Below, piece after piece: positions 47,491-59,254 of a stretch of 64,000 nt of DNA; within the stretch, counting starts at the first letter, position 1, and every line of letters begins with the position of its first letter. The notes under the pieces are model-generated. The model ran no database searches, was not told the DNA's origin, and saw only the letters and a program-made list of their open reading frames with translations. The translations under genes and the position numbers were made by a program. Source of the DNA: Micropterix aruncella (lineage: Eukaryota > Arthropoda > Insecta > Lepidoptera > Micropterigidae); NCBI GenBank assembly GCA_944548615.1, contig OX155980.1, positions 38,828,284-38,892,283 on the forward strand, in the 5' to 3' direction.

Positions 47491-48076
47491 TAATTAATGA
47501 GATTCACTAATTCCATTATTTTTATTAGAACGAGGAACTTCAAATAATAAGGAATATATATGTATCAAGAATTCAAGCTTCGAATTAAACAGAGATATAC
47601 ATGTACTGTTAAGAACTGCACTGAAGCAATAATAGAGAAGCTCTTGTTTAAACAACCGAGGCTGGTGAATAGCTCTTCGTCAATGTTTCTGCACGACATA
47701 CAATAGATGGCCATTTTCCAGCATTTTTTTCCGAATTACGACTACATTTTAAAAGCGAAATTGAACTTCGATGAGGCTTTGACCAATTTCAATTAAAATG
47801 CTAAATCGCAATAGGTTTCGATTACCATATTTTAATCAATTAAAAATATATCTCAACAAATCTCGAAAATGTAAAAAAAATATATTTTTATTTTATTGAC
47901 CTTTTTAAACAAGACTAACATGTAACTGTTGGTAAACTAATAAATAAATACACAAAAAAACTCAATTTTCTTTGATAAATATACTTAGGAAAGGTAAATA
48001 ATAATAAATATTCGACCTTGGCTTGTTTCTCAAACTTTTTCGCCCAGTCACCATTACACATTTTTTACTGTCAAAA
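47491..48076. other. Unassigned AT-rich DNA
   Basis: Nothing recognised. Confidence 0.4.
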
Positions 48077-48088
48077 ATAACATTTTAT
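48077..48088. repeat. Target-site duplication (left) of PLE copy B
   Basis: ATAACATTTTAT, identical to 48503-48514. Confidence 0.85.
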
Positions 48089-48502
48089 ATAAAATCGAAG
48101 AATCCTTGCTATCCAAGGAACAATTCTACTTTCCTCGCATGATCCGGGAAGCCATTGCAATAAGAAGAACCCCGAACTTCAATATAGACGACGGTTAGAA
48201 ACTCTCTTCTACGTGGAACCCTCTTCTTAAAATGTTCCCGCCGCCGAACGCCGTACGTAAGGACGTAAGACAGGATACAGTGAGTGGTGTATGCAAGACG
48301 GATTTTCGAAATTCGCGCGCTCCGAGCCCGGTCCCCCACCAACGTTATAACCTACGCAGTGGCGGCAGCGGTATGCGGCCTTCCCGCAAAACAACGGATT
48401 GACAGCTCTTTCAGCCTACCCTGGACAACGGCGGCTGCAACGTCACCGAAACGTCGGGTGCTACAAATTTCACGTGGTAAATTCGTTTCTATCCTATTTA
48501 TA
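48089..48502 (+). mobile_element. Penelope-like element, minimal copy B
   Basis: A 414-bp insertion with a perfect 12-bp target duplication. It starts ATAAAATCGAAGA, the same 13 bases as the 5' end of copy A, then jumps directly to the C-terminal part of the GIY-YIG ORF (CTATCCAAGGAACAATTCTA on). It continues to the same 3' end, CCTATTTATA. The coding remnant corresponds to residues from about 147 of copy A, past the YVG and Arg motifs, and carries an in-frame TAG at 48196-48198. It also lacks the inverted terminal segment found in copy A. Confidence 0.9.
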
Positions 48503-48514
48503 ATAACATTTTAT
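48503..48514. repeat. Target-site duplication (right) of PLE copy B
   Basis: Second ATAACATTTTAT. Confidence 0.85.
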
Positions 48515-49703
48515 GTCTTCAAATCCTCCTGCTTTCCTATGTATAGACCGTAATTCCGTTTTGTGTAATTATAACTCACTAGACATAATATCTTTTATCT
48601 CCAACTAGTCAGAAACAGAAGAGGCAAAACTCGTGGAATTCTGAAATAAAACATTTTCAAAGGTGTTCGGGGTGTGAGATATCCGCCCAGACTGACGCCC
48701 GGGTTAAATTGGAAATTCCTCTAGATTTCCAGCTTAGCAGGATCTTAAACGCAGACGTGAAAATCATAGGAGAGAGGGGTATCGCCTTATTTTATCCCTC
48801 GTCCATAATAGGTACTTATATCGATCAGGTAATGCAGCGTAACCGATTATTGTGCTGATTATGACCAGCCTTGTGTAAATAGTTGAATACAATTCATTAA
48901 AAAAAATATTCAACTTAAATTCAAATGCTGAACATCAAGGGGCATCATTATATCATATTGTCACTTTTTTGGTACTTACCTTAATTGTTTAGGTACAATC
49001 CAATCGTGGAACGTAAGAAAGAATAGAGTAAGAACAAAAACCGAAAAATAGCTAGGGTAGCAAAAAAATCCTTTAGTTTTCGTAGAAATAAATGTGAAGC
49101 AAAGTGAATCCGAAAAATAAGTTGTATTAATACCATGCATTAATACTATGTTATTAATCGTTAATTTGTCGTTAATCTTACATTATGTGTTTTTTTACGG
49201 AGTAGGCCTTTAATAACGACGCTAAAATTGTAACTCTAAAACTATTTCTCCTTTATAGTGGTATATCGGCAATGCCTGTATATCTGAATAGGAGTCTCAC
49301 TTCCTAGTTGTGATATTAGGCATGCTATGTAACGCCGCGGTTGGTTTTACGTCCACCGGGGCGTCGCACGGTGGACGTAAAAAACACTCTAAACGCGTAG
49401 AACCAATTATTGTATTGCTCAAAATAATTTCATCTCATGGAATTGTTCAAAATAATTTCATAAATATAATAAAGTATTTTATGATACAATAAAGAAATGT
49501 AAGTAGCTTAAATTTTTATCAGAATTTTGATGTGAAAAATAGTCTATAAATTAAAATATTTAAAATACTAACCTAAATTATCCTAATGAGATTAAAAATT
49601 GATAAATAAATTAAATACTCCACTTTATTAATATAAAATACAAACACATAAAAAATCGAAAAAGTCAGTAAAAAAATATTAATCGCCATATCATCTAAAT
49701 ATT
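48515..49703. other. Unassigned DNA with one strong hairpin
   Basis: TTTTACGTCCACCG (49345-49358) pairs perfectly with CGGTGGACGTAAAA (49369-49382) across a 10-base loop. No gene recognised around it. Confidence 0.5.
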
Positions 49704-50001
49704 GGGCTCGATTGCGTTTCTTCGTGAACTAAAATCGGAAATTATTCCGCGTGAATGAGACAGGGCAATACGCTAGAGCGGAGTGTGATATGACCGGTTG
49801 TCACTTTTTCGCATAAAACTGCCCGCCAAGGTCAAATCTTGCAGCGCACGAAATATGCTCGAATTTATTCGGACGAGTATAAGTTCGGCAGGTAGTATTT
49901 ATCGACGATCGTTCGTTTCATATTCCGCTCTAACGTATTGCTCTCTCTCGTTCGCTTGGACTAATTTTAGTTTTAGTTCACAAAGAAACGCAATCGGGCC
50001 C
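49704..50001. mobile_element. MITE with long TIRs
   Basis: The left end GGGCTCGATTGCGTTTCTTC and the right end in reverse complement GGGCCCGATTGCGTTTCTTT begin inverted arms of about 90 bases, which include GTGAACTAAAA and GCAATACG(C/T)TAGAGCGGA. ATT flanks both sides (49701-49703, 50002-50004), which would fit a 3-bp target duplication. With GGG termini this recalls PIF/Harbinger-type MITEs, but that assignment is tentative. No coding capacity. Confidence 0.82.
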
Positions 50002-50079
50002 ATTGTATTATTATAAATATGTGTTTCATAAAGAAAGATCGCCATGTGACTTACAATGAAATGCAGGGATCCTTTTCCA

Positions 50080-50480
50080 TCCTTCCTCTATCTAGGGGAA
50101 AAATCTGTCATATATTCCATATTGTGGATCCCGCATAATTTGATGGTCTCTCAAGAAAAGGCTCATGTTGATTAGTCGAAAAAGAAACTGTTTTAACCAT
50201 CGTCAAAAGTGATGAATCTTGGATTTACGAACCAGAAAGTAAACGGCAGTCGACTCTATGAGTCTTCCGAGAAGAGCCAACCCAACAAAGTCGTTCACGC
50301 ACCACAAAGCGAATGGTCGCTTGTTTTTTTAAAAAACTGAATATATCGCAACCGAGGCTTTAGAGCATTGTAGAATGAGTAATACTGATTGGTATAATTA
50401 CATTTATTTGTTTGCCAGATGTATTTGCAAAAATAAGAATAAACAGTGCGAAAGGCCGGATCTTTCATGAGAGGGAATAT
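50080..50480 (+). pseudogene. mariner transposase relic 2
   Basis: Plus-strand reading gives PHNLMVSQEKAHVDWSKKKL-like (the tag is stop-interrupted), VKSDESWIYEPESKRQSTL, VFREEPTQQSRSRTTKRMV, ACFFKK, then after a frame change YICLPDVFAKIR. These are the TGDESWIY, VW-x-x-EP and M-x-x-FF blocks of mariner transposases; the first catalytic Asp is in DESWIY. The second and third Asp blocks and the TIRs are not seen. It is a different subfamily from the mariner at 31430-32586. Confidence 0.75.
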
Positions 50481-53161
50481 TTTGAAAATCAATAAACAAG
50501 CTCCAATAACAAACAACTTCAAACGCTTCTTTTTTGTTAGATTGTCGCTATATGGTTAAAATTATCGTATATGGTTAAAATTATAACAATCTCGCCGAAA
50601 TGTGAAAGTGGTGCCTTAAAAATAAACCATTAGAGTTCCCAAACCCAGTAGGTATTAATATACCTTATATGTATATATTCACATTTTATATTTTTTAAGT
50701 GGCTATATTACTATTTCTGACCACTGTGCGGCGCGGCGACGACAAAAGCACGACAATGGCCATTCTTCGCGCTCTAATTTCCCCCCGCTTCTTGTATAAA
50801 AGTGAATTCTTTGTGTAGCGTCTTGAATATTAACCACGCTTTTGTAGGGCCCGCAAGCGACACTTTAACCAATTCAAGTCATACGCTCTGCATTCATAAA
50901 TCTATTCTTATATTATACTAGCAGTGTGCGCGCACGCGCCTTCGGCACACCCTCCGATGTGCGGATCTTCGTCACTCAGGCTTTTTACTTCGGCTCCTCC
51001 TCCGCCTGTGGCTTAAGCTTACGACTAGAGGTCAGGTCTTCGGCCATAAAAACAACCATTAAATAGTGTAATTTGTATCTGGAGCGAAGGAGATGGCCAG
51101 TTTTAGGGTGAAGAAAATAGAACAGAAAATAGAACACAGACAGGAGATAGATCACAGGAGACCACGTTATTATATCGTCCCTGGGCTTGAGGAGATTATC
51201 TAAACAGGCCGGACAGCTCCGTATGAGAATAATGTCGCCATTAGCGCTGTTAGACAAGCGAAACGTAACGTATTGGTGAAGCGGAAACGATAAAGTGCAG
51301 CGGGGTCGCTTTGCGGCGCCGCGCCGAGACGCACCCGGACACAGAATGACCGGTATAAAACGATTCGATCAAACGACTGGATCGAACGACCTCGGAAACG
51401 AGTCAATATTCGCGGGCAATTATCGTGCTTAATATAAATACATGACTTAATAATAATAGGAAGGTAATTGACAGTATGATAGTTATCTGGTGCTAGTATG
51501 CTACAACGCAGCAGAATTATAACACTACTTTTGGAGGGTAAAAAAAAGCATAAAAGTTTGTTAAAAATTTACAAAAAATATATAAATATAATCCAAAATA
51601 ATCAACTACATTAAACACAACTAAAAATTAAAAAAAATATATTGATTTGCAGCTGTCGTTGCAAAAAAACATATACAAAAAAACAAAAACACACAGATTA
51701 AAATTAAAACTGTAAATAGACAAAGACTATGTAATAAAACTACAAACGCTGCAAATTAGGGGTATCCTTAGGTTATCTCTTATCCTGGTTTTCAGGACAC
51801 ACCTATTAATTATTAGTACATATATGACATTAAAATAAAATAACCAAATCAAAAAATAACTTAAAATCTAAAAATGAAAAATCTAAATAGGTAATCAATA
51901 TCAAATAAATCCACAAATTAAAATCAATTTTTTTAACATCAAATGATATTAAAAGAAAATAACAAAATCAAATAATTCTAAAAATCTAAAGTCTTACACG
52001 AGTTATTAATAGTACCCAATAAATAATACTGTTTTAATTTTCACCTTGACTCCCAATTGCTTTCTAATCCTTTGGAATATTTTTGAAGTCATAAGTTCGT
52101 TAAATTTTGAATTCACTGTGCGATGGCGTCACCGCCATCGTGTCGTCGCAGCGAACAGAGCGATCGCTTCCAAAACGTTGCAAGTTCTGTCATTCGAAAA
52201 TCAAACATCAAGCTTGGCGTATGATAAAGTTTCTCCACCTCGCTTCAATATGAGAGTACTCACTGCTGCTTTATAATTATTATGGTCGCTAAACTTATTG
52301 CTCAACGTGAATTAATAATGCCGTGACTATATTGCATATGAAAACGGAAAATGTGGTCTCACATAATTATTACGCTTTAAACTTCGTTCAGTGAGAGCGG
52401 CTTTAGTGAATGAATATAGCCAGCCTTTCTATGTAGGTATGTAATTGTAGTTCAACGCTTCCACTCAAATTATATAATTCTATTCTTTATGAAAGCATAT
52501 ATTTTATGTAGGTATATACATAACTTTATGTATTAGGGTTGTTTATAAAAAAAATCTGTTAAAATATTTCACATAAAGTTTCACATTACATTTATCTACA
52601 TTTTATGTTTTGTCTTTACATTGCATTTTACATTTATATTTATATTACATATATATTTATCTTACGAGTTACATTTTATCTTTTTTCTTTCTTGCGTATT
52701 TTGTATCAGAATAAGAAAGTAAGAATCTACCTTTCACGTTACACGTTGTGTGAAAAAGAAATTAGATATTTCTGTTTCGCGAAGTAGGTTAAACCTTTAA
52801 GATTTAGATTTTCGCAAACTGTCTATAGAAGACAAGAGAAAGATTGATAATAAGTAAAAACATTGGAACTTATCTTGTTTGTATAGAAGCAACTAACAAG
52901 GAGTAAGAAATTAAATATATGTAGCTTTAACCATCCAATTTCAAGGTCACTTCTCTGGCTTGCAATAAACCAGCCTTTTTATTATTATCTGGAGACGGTA
53001 TGCGACTGCGACGTGTCGGTCGCGGTTGAGACTTCCTAAATCATGTATGCCGAACGCCCACGATTTGTAGGCATTCCAATATAAACATTCGAGTATTTGT
53101 CATGACGCGCCATCTCAAGAATGCAGTTTTGCGATGTGTAGCCAATTGAGAAAAGTGATTG
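50481..53161. other. Unassigned DNA with GC-richer patches
   Basis: 50730-50830 and 51200-51410 are GC/CpG-enriched and hold TATA-like strings (TGTATAAAAG near 50794, GGTATAAAACG near 51351). No downstream coding exon is recognisable, so I do not call promoters. 51420-52030 is extremely A-rich. An 8-bp-arm palindrome CGATGGCG/CGCCATCG is at 52122-52141. Confidence 0.4.
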
Positions 53162-53955
53162 TATAAACTGGTATTTGTACGTTTCACGTATTTTAAATTT
53201 TCTATCGACTATGAGAGAATTTACCCATTAGTAGAAGAACGATGTACAAAATAATCTCTTTTAGTAAAAGGATCGTTATCAATTCCAGCAAAAGTAGCAA
53301 TGCGATCCCATTGAAAAATATTTTTTTATTTTATTTTATCATTGTTAAGGAAACAAACAGCTTTTACAAAATATTGGGTACCAAATTATTAAGTTTGAAA
53401 GATAATGCTAATAACATGTTTTCACTTAAACATTAAAAATTTAAACACTTAACAGTTTTCTATGAAGAATACACTCACATAAAAGGAGGTGAGAATTGGG
53501 AAGGGGGGATTCATATAAGTAAATAAAATTTTATGTGAATACACAATCTATAATGTATACATATTATTGTCATACATATTATTTAAATATATTCTTGAAG
53601 ACATATTATTAATATTATATTATATAGTGCGATTACAATGATACGTCAACACCGTCATTAATTATTGCTTATTTAAGAGCGATAGATGACGAATTGAAAA
53701 CGTCAATATCGCCGAGCTGCGTATTACAAATTTTAAATAAAGATATCAGAGATCAGAGATCCTTCGAAGGATTATTGTATACACTTGTATTTGTGAACTT
53801 TACGTATGTTAGATATTCTGTCATCTATAAGAGAATTAACTCATTAGTAGGAAAGAGTACCAAATATAGAAAGGTATACAAAATAATAACTTACAGTAAA
53901 TCGATCGCTATTGATTCCAGCGAAAGTAGTAATACCATCCGATTAAAAAATATCA
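53162..53955 (+). repeat. Diverged direct duplication
   Basis: 53162-53320 and 53777-53955 align in the same orientation: GTATTTGT..., TCTATCGACTATGAGAGAAT against TCATCTATAAGAGAATTA, CATTAGTAG, TACAAAATAAT, CGATCGCTATTGATTCCAGC against GGATCGTTATCAATTCCAGC, and AAAGTAG. Roughly three quarters identical by eye. Unknown class. Confidence 0.65.
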
Positions 53956-54789
53956 GAGTTTCTTCAGAGGATTAACCAATCACTCGGCTTTAATGGCGGT
54001 AGGCACACTAGATTTGGAAATGTTTTGGTTTAAACATAAAACTTCCGTTTTAGACCTAAGGTAATTTTGAATTGCATTGATTATTAAATTACATTGGTCC
54101 ATAATTATCATACCATATTAACGAGACAAACAACACGTTTCCGACCAGAAACACCAAGATACTTAAATAATAAAACTACATTTTATACGTATATTATATT
54201 TATATTAGCTCGCCTTCTCTTAAGAATAAACCGTTTTATTATTATTATTATATTCATTAGTTTCAAAGGGGTCATTATGTTCGGTGGGGACCTGTGGTCC
54301 CTAATGGTACCTACTTTGAAGATTTTGTAAAAAAAAAAAAATCTACCAAGCAGAAACTATACAAAACATTGTTTTATAATTTGTACTCTAAAAAAATAAT
54401 AATATATAGAAACACATTAGTTATACATTTCACTACAGGGTTTATTTTCTACACGTTTCTCCTGGTTCCATAAAATACAATATTGTAATATTTATCATAT
54501 TTATTATATTCGCTATATATTTCTGTTTACATGTCTCAGAGTTAAGTTTCTTTAATATGAATTAAGTTTGCTAGCTGGCTTGGTGTTCTCGAAAATTTAG
54601 ATAAATAGTTCTCGTTTATTATGTAGCACTAGTCCGGTATAAAAAAAACCTAACAAAGTTTATTTTGAATATGGGTTGACGAGAAACGCAAGACGCTAAT
54701 TATATATTAGCATACATTTTTGGCATTGTATTAAAACTGCAAGAAATTTCGATACATGATCACATTCTTGAGAATTTTAACAGGTCTGT
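53956..54789. other. Unassigned AT-rich DNA
   Basis: Nothing recognised. Confidence 0.4.
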
Positions 54790-54965
54790 CTGTATGTGCG
54801 TGTGTATTACTCCACGTTAGCGCCCAAACGCTTCATGGGATTGAGCTGAAATTTGGCATGCAGCATCACTTACTCACGGCAAGAGTTGAAAAGATTGTGG
54901 TTGAAATCGGTCATACTTCAATCTCGAAATATTGAACTTATAGACATGAATTTTGGTACACAGGG
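54790..54965 (-). repeat. Dispersed repeat tail, family Y, copy 2
   Basis: Reverse complement of the family Y sequence at 14270-14510, including GAGCTGAAATTTGGCATGC and the GTGTGTATTACTCCAC border. It ends where the satellite at 55006 begins. Confidence 0.65.
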
Positions 54966-55005
54966 GCCTTGATAGGCTGAAATCACATTGTCAATCAAGC
55001 AGTGT

Positions 55006-55650
55006 GATTATTAGAAAGGGGTCATTGCAATCGGGTGGCCAACTGACCGTTTTAAAAAGAAAGGTTACCTCGGCCGATTGACTTGAAATATGAAACGTAG
55101 ACTCCTAAGGGGTCACGTAAACGGCGCAATTCATACAAAGGGATCATTGCAATCGAGTGTCCAACGGGTTGTTTTTAGGCGATAGTGACCTTAAGCAATT
55201 GAAATTCGAAACGTAGACCCCTGACTGGTCGAGTAAGAGGTGTGATTCATAGAAAGGGATCATTGCAATCGAATGGTCAACGGGCCGCTTTTAAGCAATG
55301 GTGACCTTAGGCAATTAACTTGAAATTTCAAACGACTCCTGAGGCGTCGTGTAAGCAGGGTGATTCATAGAAAGGATCATAGCAATATGGTGGCCAACGG
55401 GCCGTTCGTACTCAATGGTAACCTTGGGCGATTAACTTTAAATTTGAAAAGTAGACTCTTGAGGGATCAAATGAGCGGTGGGATTCTTAGAAAAGGATCA
55501 TTGCAATTGCGTGGCCTAAGAGTCGTGTTTAAGGGAAGGTGACCTCAGCCGGTTGACTTGAAATTTGAAATATAGACTCCTGATGATTCGAGTAAGCAGT
55601 GTGATTCATAGAACGGGATCATATCAATTGGGTAAACAACGTGTTGTTTT
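55006..55650. repeat. Satellite, ~120-bp monomer, about 5.4 copies
   Basis: The phrase GATCATTGCAATCG and its variants recur at 55020, 55142, 55258, 55375, 55496 and 55617, giving spacings of 122, 116, 117, 121 and 121. Each monomer contains GGTGGCCAACGGGCCGTTT-like, GGTGACCTTAGGC-like, TTGACTTGAAATTTGAAAC-like and GACTCCTGAGG-like blocks. Monomers differ clearly from one another, so the array is old. A poly-G run follows at 55674-55688. Confidence 0.9.
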
Positions 55651-58104
55651 TTAAGATAATTTTAATAGCGTTTGGGGGGGGGGGGGGGAAGAGTGCATAT
55701 GTTAGCTTGGTTATTATTAATAACCATGCGATTAAACAAACACTTGGAATGTCACTTGTGTTTCTTTTGGTAGTAGGCACAAAAATCATCAATAGAAGAA
55801 TCCGCCCTTGCACCTTACAGTTTTTTCGCATTTTACACCTATGTAGCTACCCACGGATCAATTCTTTCTCTCTCCCTCATTTTCAATTAGATTCACATAT
55901 TTTCAATCATTTCGCCATTCTGCCGTCCATGGTTTTAACATTTTACACACCATTCATTCACTTACATAGTAATAAATGAATAGCTCGGATATTTTCCAAT
56001 AAAAACATTTAACATTCAACTAGCAACGCGAGCGGTGATGAAAAAAATACCATAACAATGTCAGCAATAAAACGAACGAACATAGATAAAATTAGCATGC
56101 AATTCATGATGTCACGTAGCATGATGTAACGCTATAAAGCCACCTTGGGTAAACAACAATCCGGCATTATTAGTTTTTCGACTTAAACGGACGATTGTTC
56201 GATGACATAACGTATCTACAGTTGCTAGTCATTTTGAACGAGTAAGTGGCATGGTGTTAGTATTAATTGTCCAGCGAAATAACAGGGAAATCCTACTATG
56301 AGTGCCATTGATTATATTTAATCCGTTGAATCAAAAAGATGAAGGAGGGGGGGGGGGATTATACAATTAAATAATACTTTTGTTTCTGATACGTTTATAA
56401 GATATTTTAATTTAACATAGTTCTCTGTCTTTCAAAAGAATACGGAAATAATCGTTGATCCTAAATATCTTACCCCTCTAAAGACATTATTGAATTATAA
56501 AATAGAAATGACTCACACGAGCTAACATCTCTAATTATTTATTTATTTTATTCAAGTAACAAAATAAGATAATAAACTAATATTAAGTGAGAGTTGATAT
56601 TATAAATAGTCAGTAAAATTAAAATAGTCACAATAATAGAACGTATAATAGTCAAAATGAACGACTCCATTCCTATTTATAAAGGTAATAATCCACAATA
56701 CAATTCATAATACAATATAGTCGTAAAGATAATAATTCAAATTGTAAATAATCAAAGATAATGATAATTAAAAATACATATATTCACATTAACTGCGAAA
56801 AGTCTACTTAGCAGGTATCTCAAGATTTTTTTTGATAATATTTTCTTGGAGTCCCCCATTGATGTTTGATGGAATGTTGTTGCAGAACAACTTCACGCAT
56901 AAAATCTGATTTTGTTTTATTATAAAACCCTTTAATACCATCTATCATCTATGGTATGCGATTAGTCAATTTCTATTATCAAATACTCCCTTCAGTAACC
57001 GTATCACTCTAAGTGCACCTAACAAAATACCAATATAACAGAGAATGACAAAAGCAGAGCTGTAGGTTTATCCACGAAAGTTACGCGAATTGAGATATTT
57101 TACGGGCGTGATATTTACGAAGTTACTATGTCTAGACAGTCAAGTAATTAATATAGGTCGACCTATCCGCCAGCGAATGAGACGGGCCACTTTACCACTG
57201 TATTACTCGAAAAGTGCAAGCAGGCTTAATTGAATTTTGTTTTCAAATTCAACATTCCTTATTAAATCATAAAAACGTATAACATATTTAAAGTATAACG
57301 ACATACGCATGCAATCCAATGTGGAAGAAACTCAGAAACCAAACAGATCATTCGCATTCTTACTATATGTACGTCCAGTTGCGCAAGCCTCAACACTAAA
57401 TATATACGTATGTAAGTACGAGTATACGTAGGTATGTACATACAAGATGCGACAAGACAGGCGCGGGACCGAGAGACAGGACACGCCCGGAGGTTGTGAT
57501 TTGTATTGCAGGGACTTGTTTAAATGTAAATTGGGCATGGCGAATTTCGGTTTTCAATCGACAGACTTATTGACGATGGCCCAACAACGATCGTCGCAAA
57601 ACCACTCCCCCGGCGACATTTATTTACATTTTCAATTTACTTTTTCTTCGCCGCTACCCCGCTGATTCCGCTTTTTCGTACGCTCTTCTCTTTTATTCGA
57701 TTATTGTAAGCGGGATATTCAATAATTTAAATTTCAGAAAAAGAATAAATCTGAATTTGAAATATACACGCCTTATCGGAAGTTATGAATTTGACGGTGT
57801 TTTTGTATTTTCCTTAGATTAATGAATAAACATGCGACCCCGTACTTGCCCAAAATTAATTTGTTATTATGAGGGGCTACAAACACCGGTCCTTATATAG
57901 TCGAATGATTCGCTGTGTATTCGCCGCATAGAACAATCATACAACATAAACACCCACACACACACAACGAATCAACGAAATCAGTCGACAGGCCATTTAG
58001 AACGGCCTGTGACGTCTACCACAAGGCCTTTTGCCTTTTCGTGGGGCTTCTCTTGAATCGGGCCCATAGGCCCGGCTTTCATGAGTATGGCGTCTCAGGG
58101 CTAT
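55651..58104. other. Unassigned DNA
   Basis: Poly-G at 55674-55688 and 56347-56358. AT-rich stretch at 56540-56780. 57430-57660 is mildly GC-rich with a 72-codon frame of no known domain. No gene is supported. Confidence 0.4.
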
Positions 58105-58504
58105 TCACCCTGAGGCAGACTTCAATATGTATGCTACTCTCGAGGCACGAGGCAGGTCTGTTTGAAGGCACGCATTCAGCAGCATCGTGTTCTCCTCCTT
58201 CGTGCCGATTTGGCACGCGCGAACGAATTCCAGCAGCTGAATTACGTTCAACAAGACCAGCTCGTCGCTCTCGAGGCAGCGCATCTCGTCCAGGTATTCT
58301 GGATATTCTGGTTCTTCTGGCTGGGGTTGTGGGGGTGGTGTAGTCGCACTTTCTTCGTCCGTTTGCGTGCATGCGGACGCTGTGGCTGCTGTGGGCGTTT
58401 GGGAGCTGGTGGACTGGGCGGTCGCCTCGACCTCCATTCCCTCCTCCTGCTGCGGATGGGGCCCTGTTGACTGCTGCTGCAGTGGCTTCGAGCGGCGTCG
58501 CCGG

Positions 58505-58549
58505 TTCGACTTCCTCTCCACAGCTGGCTGCTGTGGAGAGGAAGTCGAA
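58505..58549. repeat. 20-bp-arm hairpin within the ORF1 relic
   Basis: TTCGACTTCCTCTCCACAGC (58505-58524) pairs perfectly with 58530-58549 across a 5-base loop, and GGCGTCGCCGG follows or precedes each arm in direct orientation. Confidence 0.9.
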
Positions 58550-59222
58550 TGGCGTCGCCGGCTTCGCCGGCTTTTTCCTCCACGACAAGGGCTCCGTAGG
58601 GGCGGCGGCAGGCTGAGACTTCGCCTGCGTCTTCCTCGGCGCTGGGCGTGTAGGAGGCGACGAAGGCGCGGCGGCGGTCGAAGCGCCCGGTGAGGCGTTT
58701 CGCGGTGGGGCTCGCGGAGGAGCGGTGGCTTCTGCACGCGGAGCACCCTGTTGCTTCCGCGTCGTCTGGCGGATTTCCGCTAGGAAACTGGGGCAGCGCC
58801 GGTTGTTGGCTGGGTGCTCCTGCCCGCAGTTTCCGCAGGTTGCACGGGCGGTTTTCGGCCGAGGGCAGTCTTTGGCAGCGTGCTCCTCGCCGCAGCAGAC
58901 GCATACCTGCGGCCGGTGGCAGTTATGACTGCTGTGCCGGAATTTTTGGCATCAGTGGCATTGTTTGGGCCCGTTCCGGCCTCTCCAACGATGGTGACTG
59001 GCAGGTACCAGATGTCCGGGAGACTGAATACCTTGCGCCAGCCCACGTTCTTCCGAATGACAACGAAGAAAAGCGCGCGCCGCCCTCCATGGATCAGGCG
59101 CGCGTACGTCGCTTCGATGTCTTTGGCCGCCAGCCCTTCGATGACCTCCTGCTGGGTCGTGTTAGCCGGGAGGCCCCGAATGGCTATCTTGGCGTCCTTT
59201 TCTATCGGCGGCGTGTAGGTGT

Positions 59223-59254
59223 GCCACGCCACCGAGCTGCCACGCCACCGAGCT
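59223..59254. repeat. 16-bp tandem duplication causing an ORF1 frameshift
   Basis: GCCACGCCACCGAGCT occurs twice without gap (59223-59238, 59239-59254). Sixteen is not a multiple of three, and this is where the N-terminal frame hands over to the PRE_C2HC frame. Confidence 0.9.

Noticed and set aside
50790..51410. Promoters at TATAAAAG and TATAAAAC strings
   Set aside because: TATA-like strings are common in AT-rich DNA and no downstream exon is recognisable.
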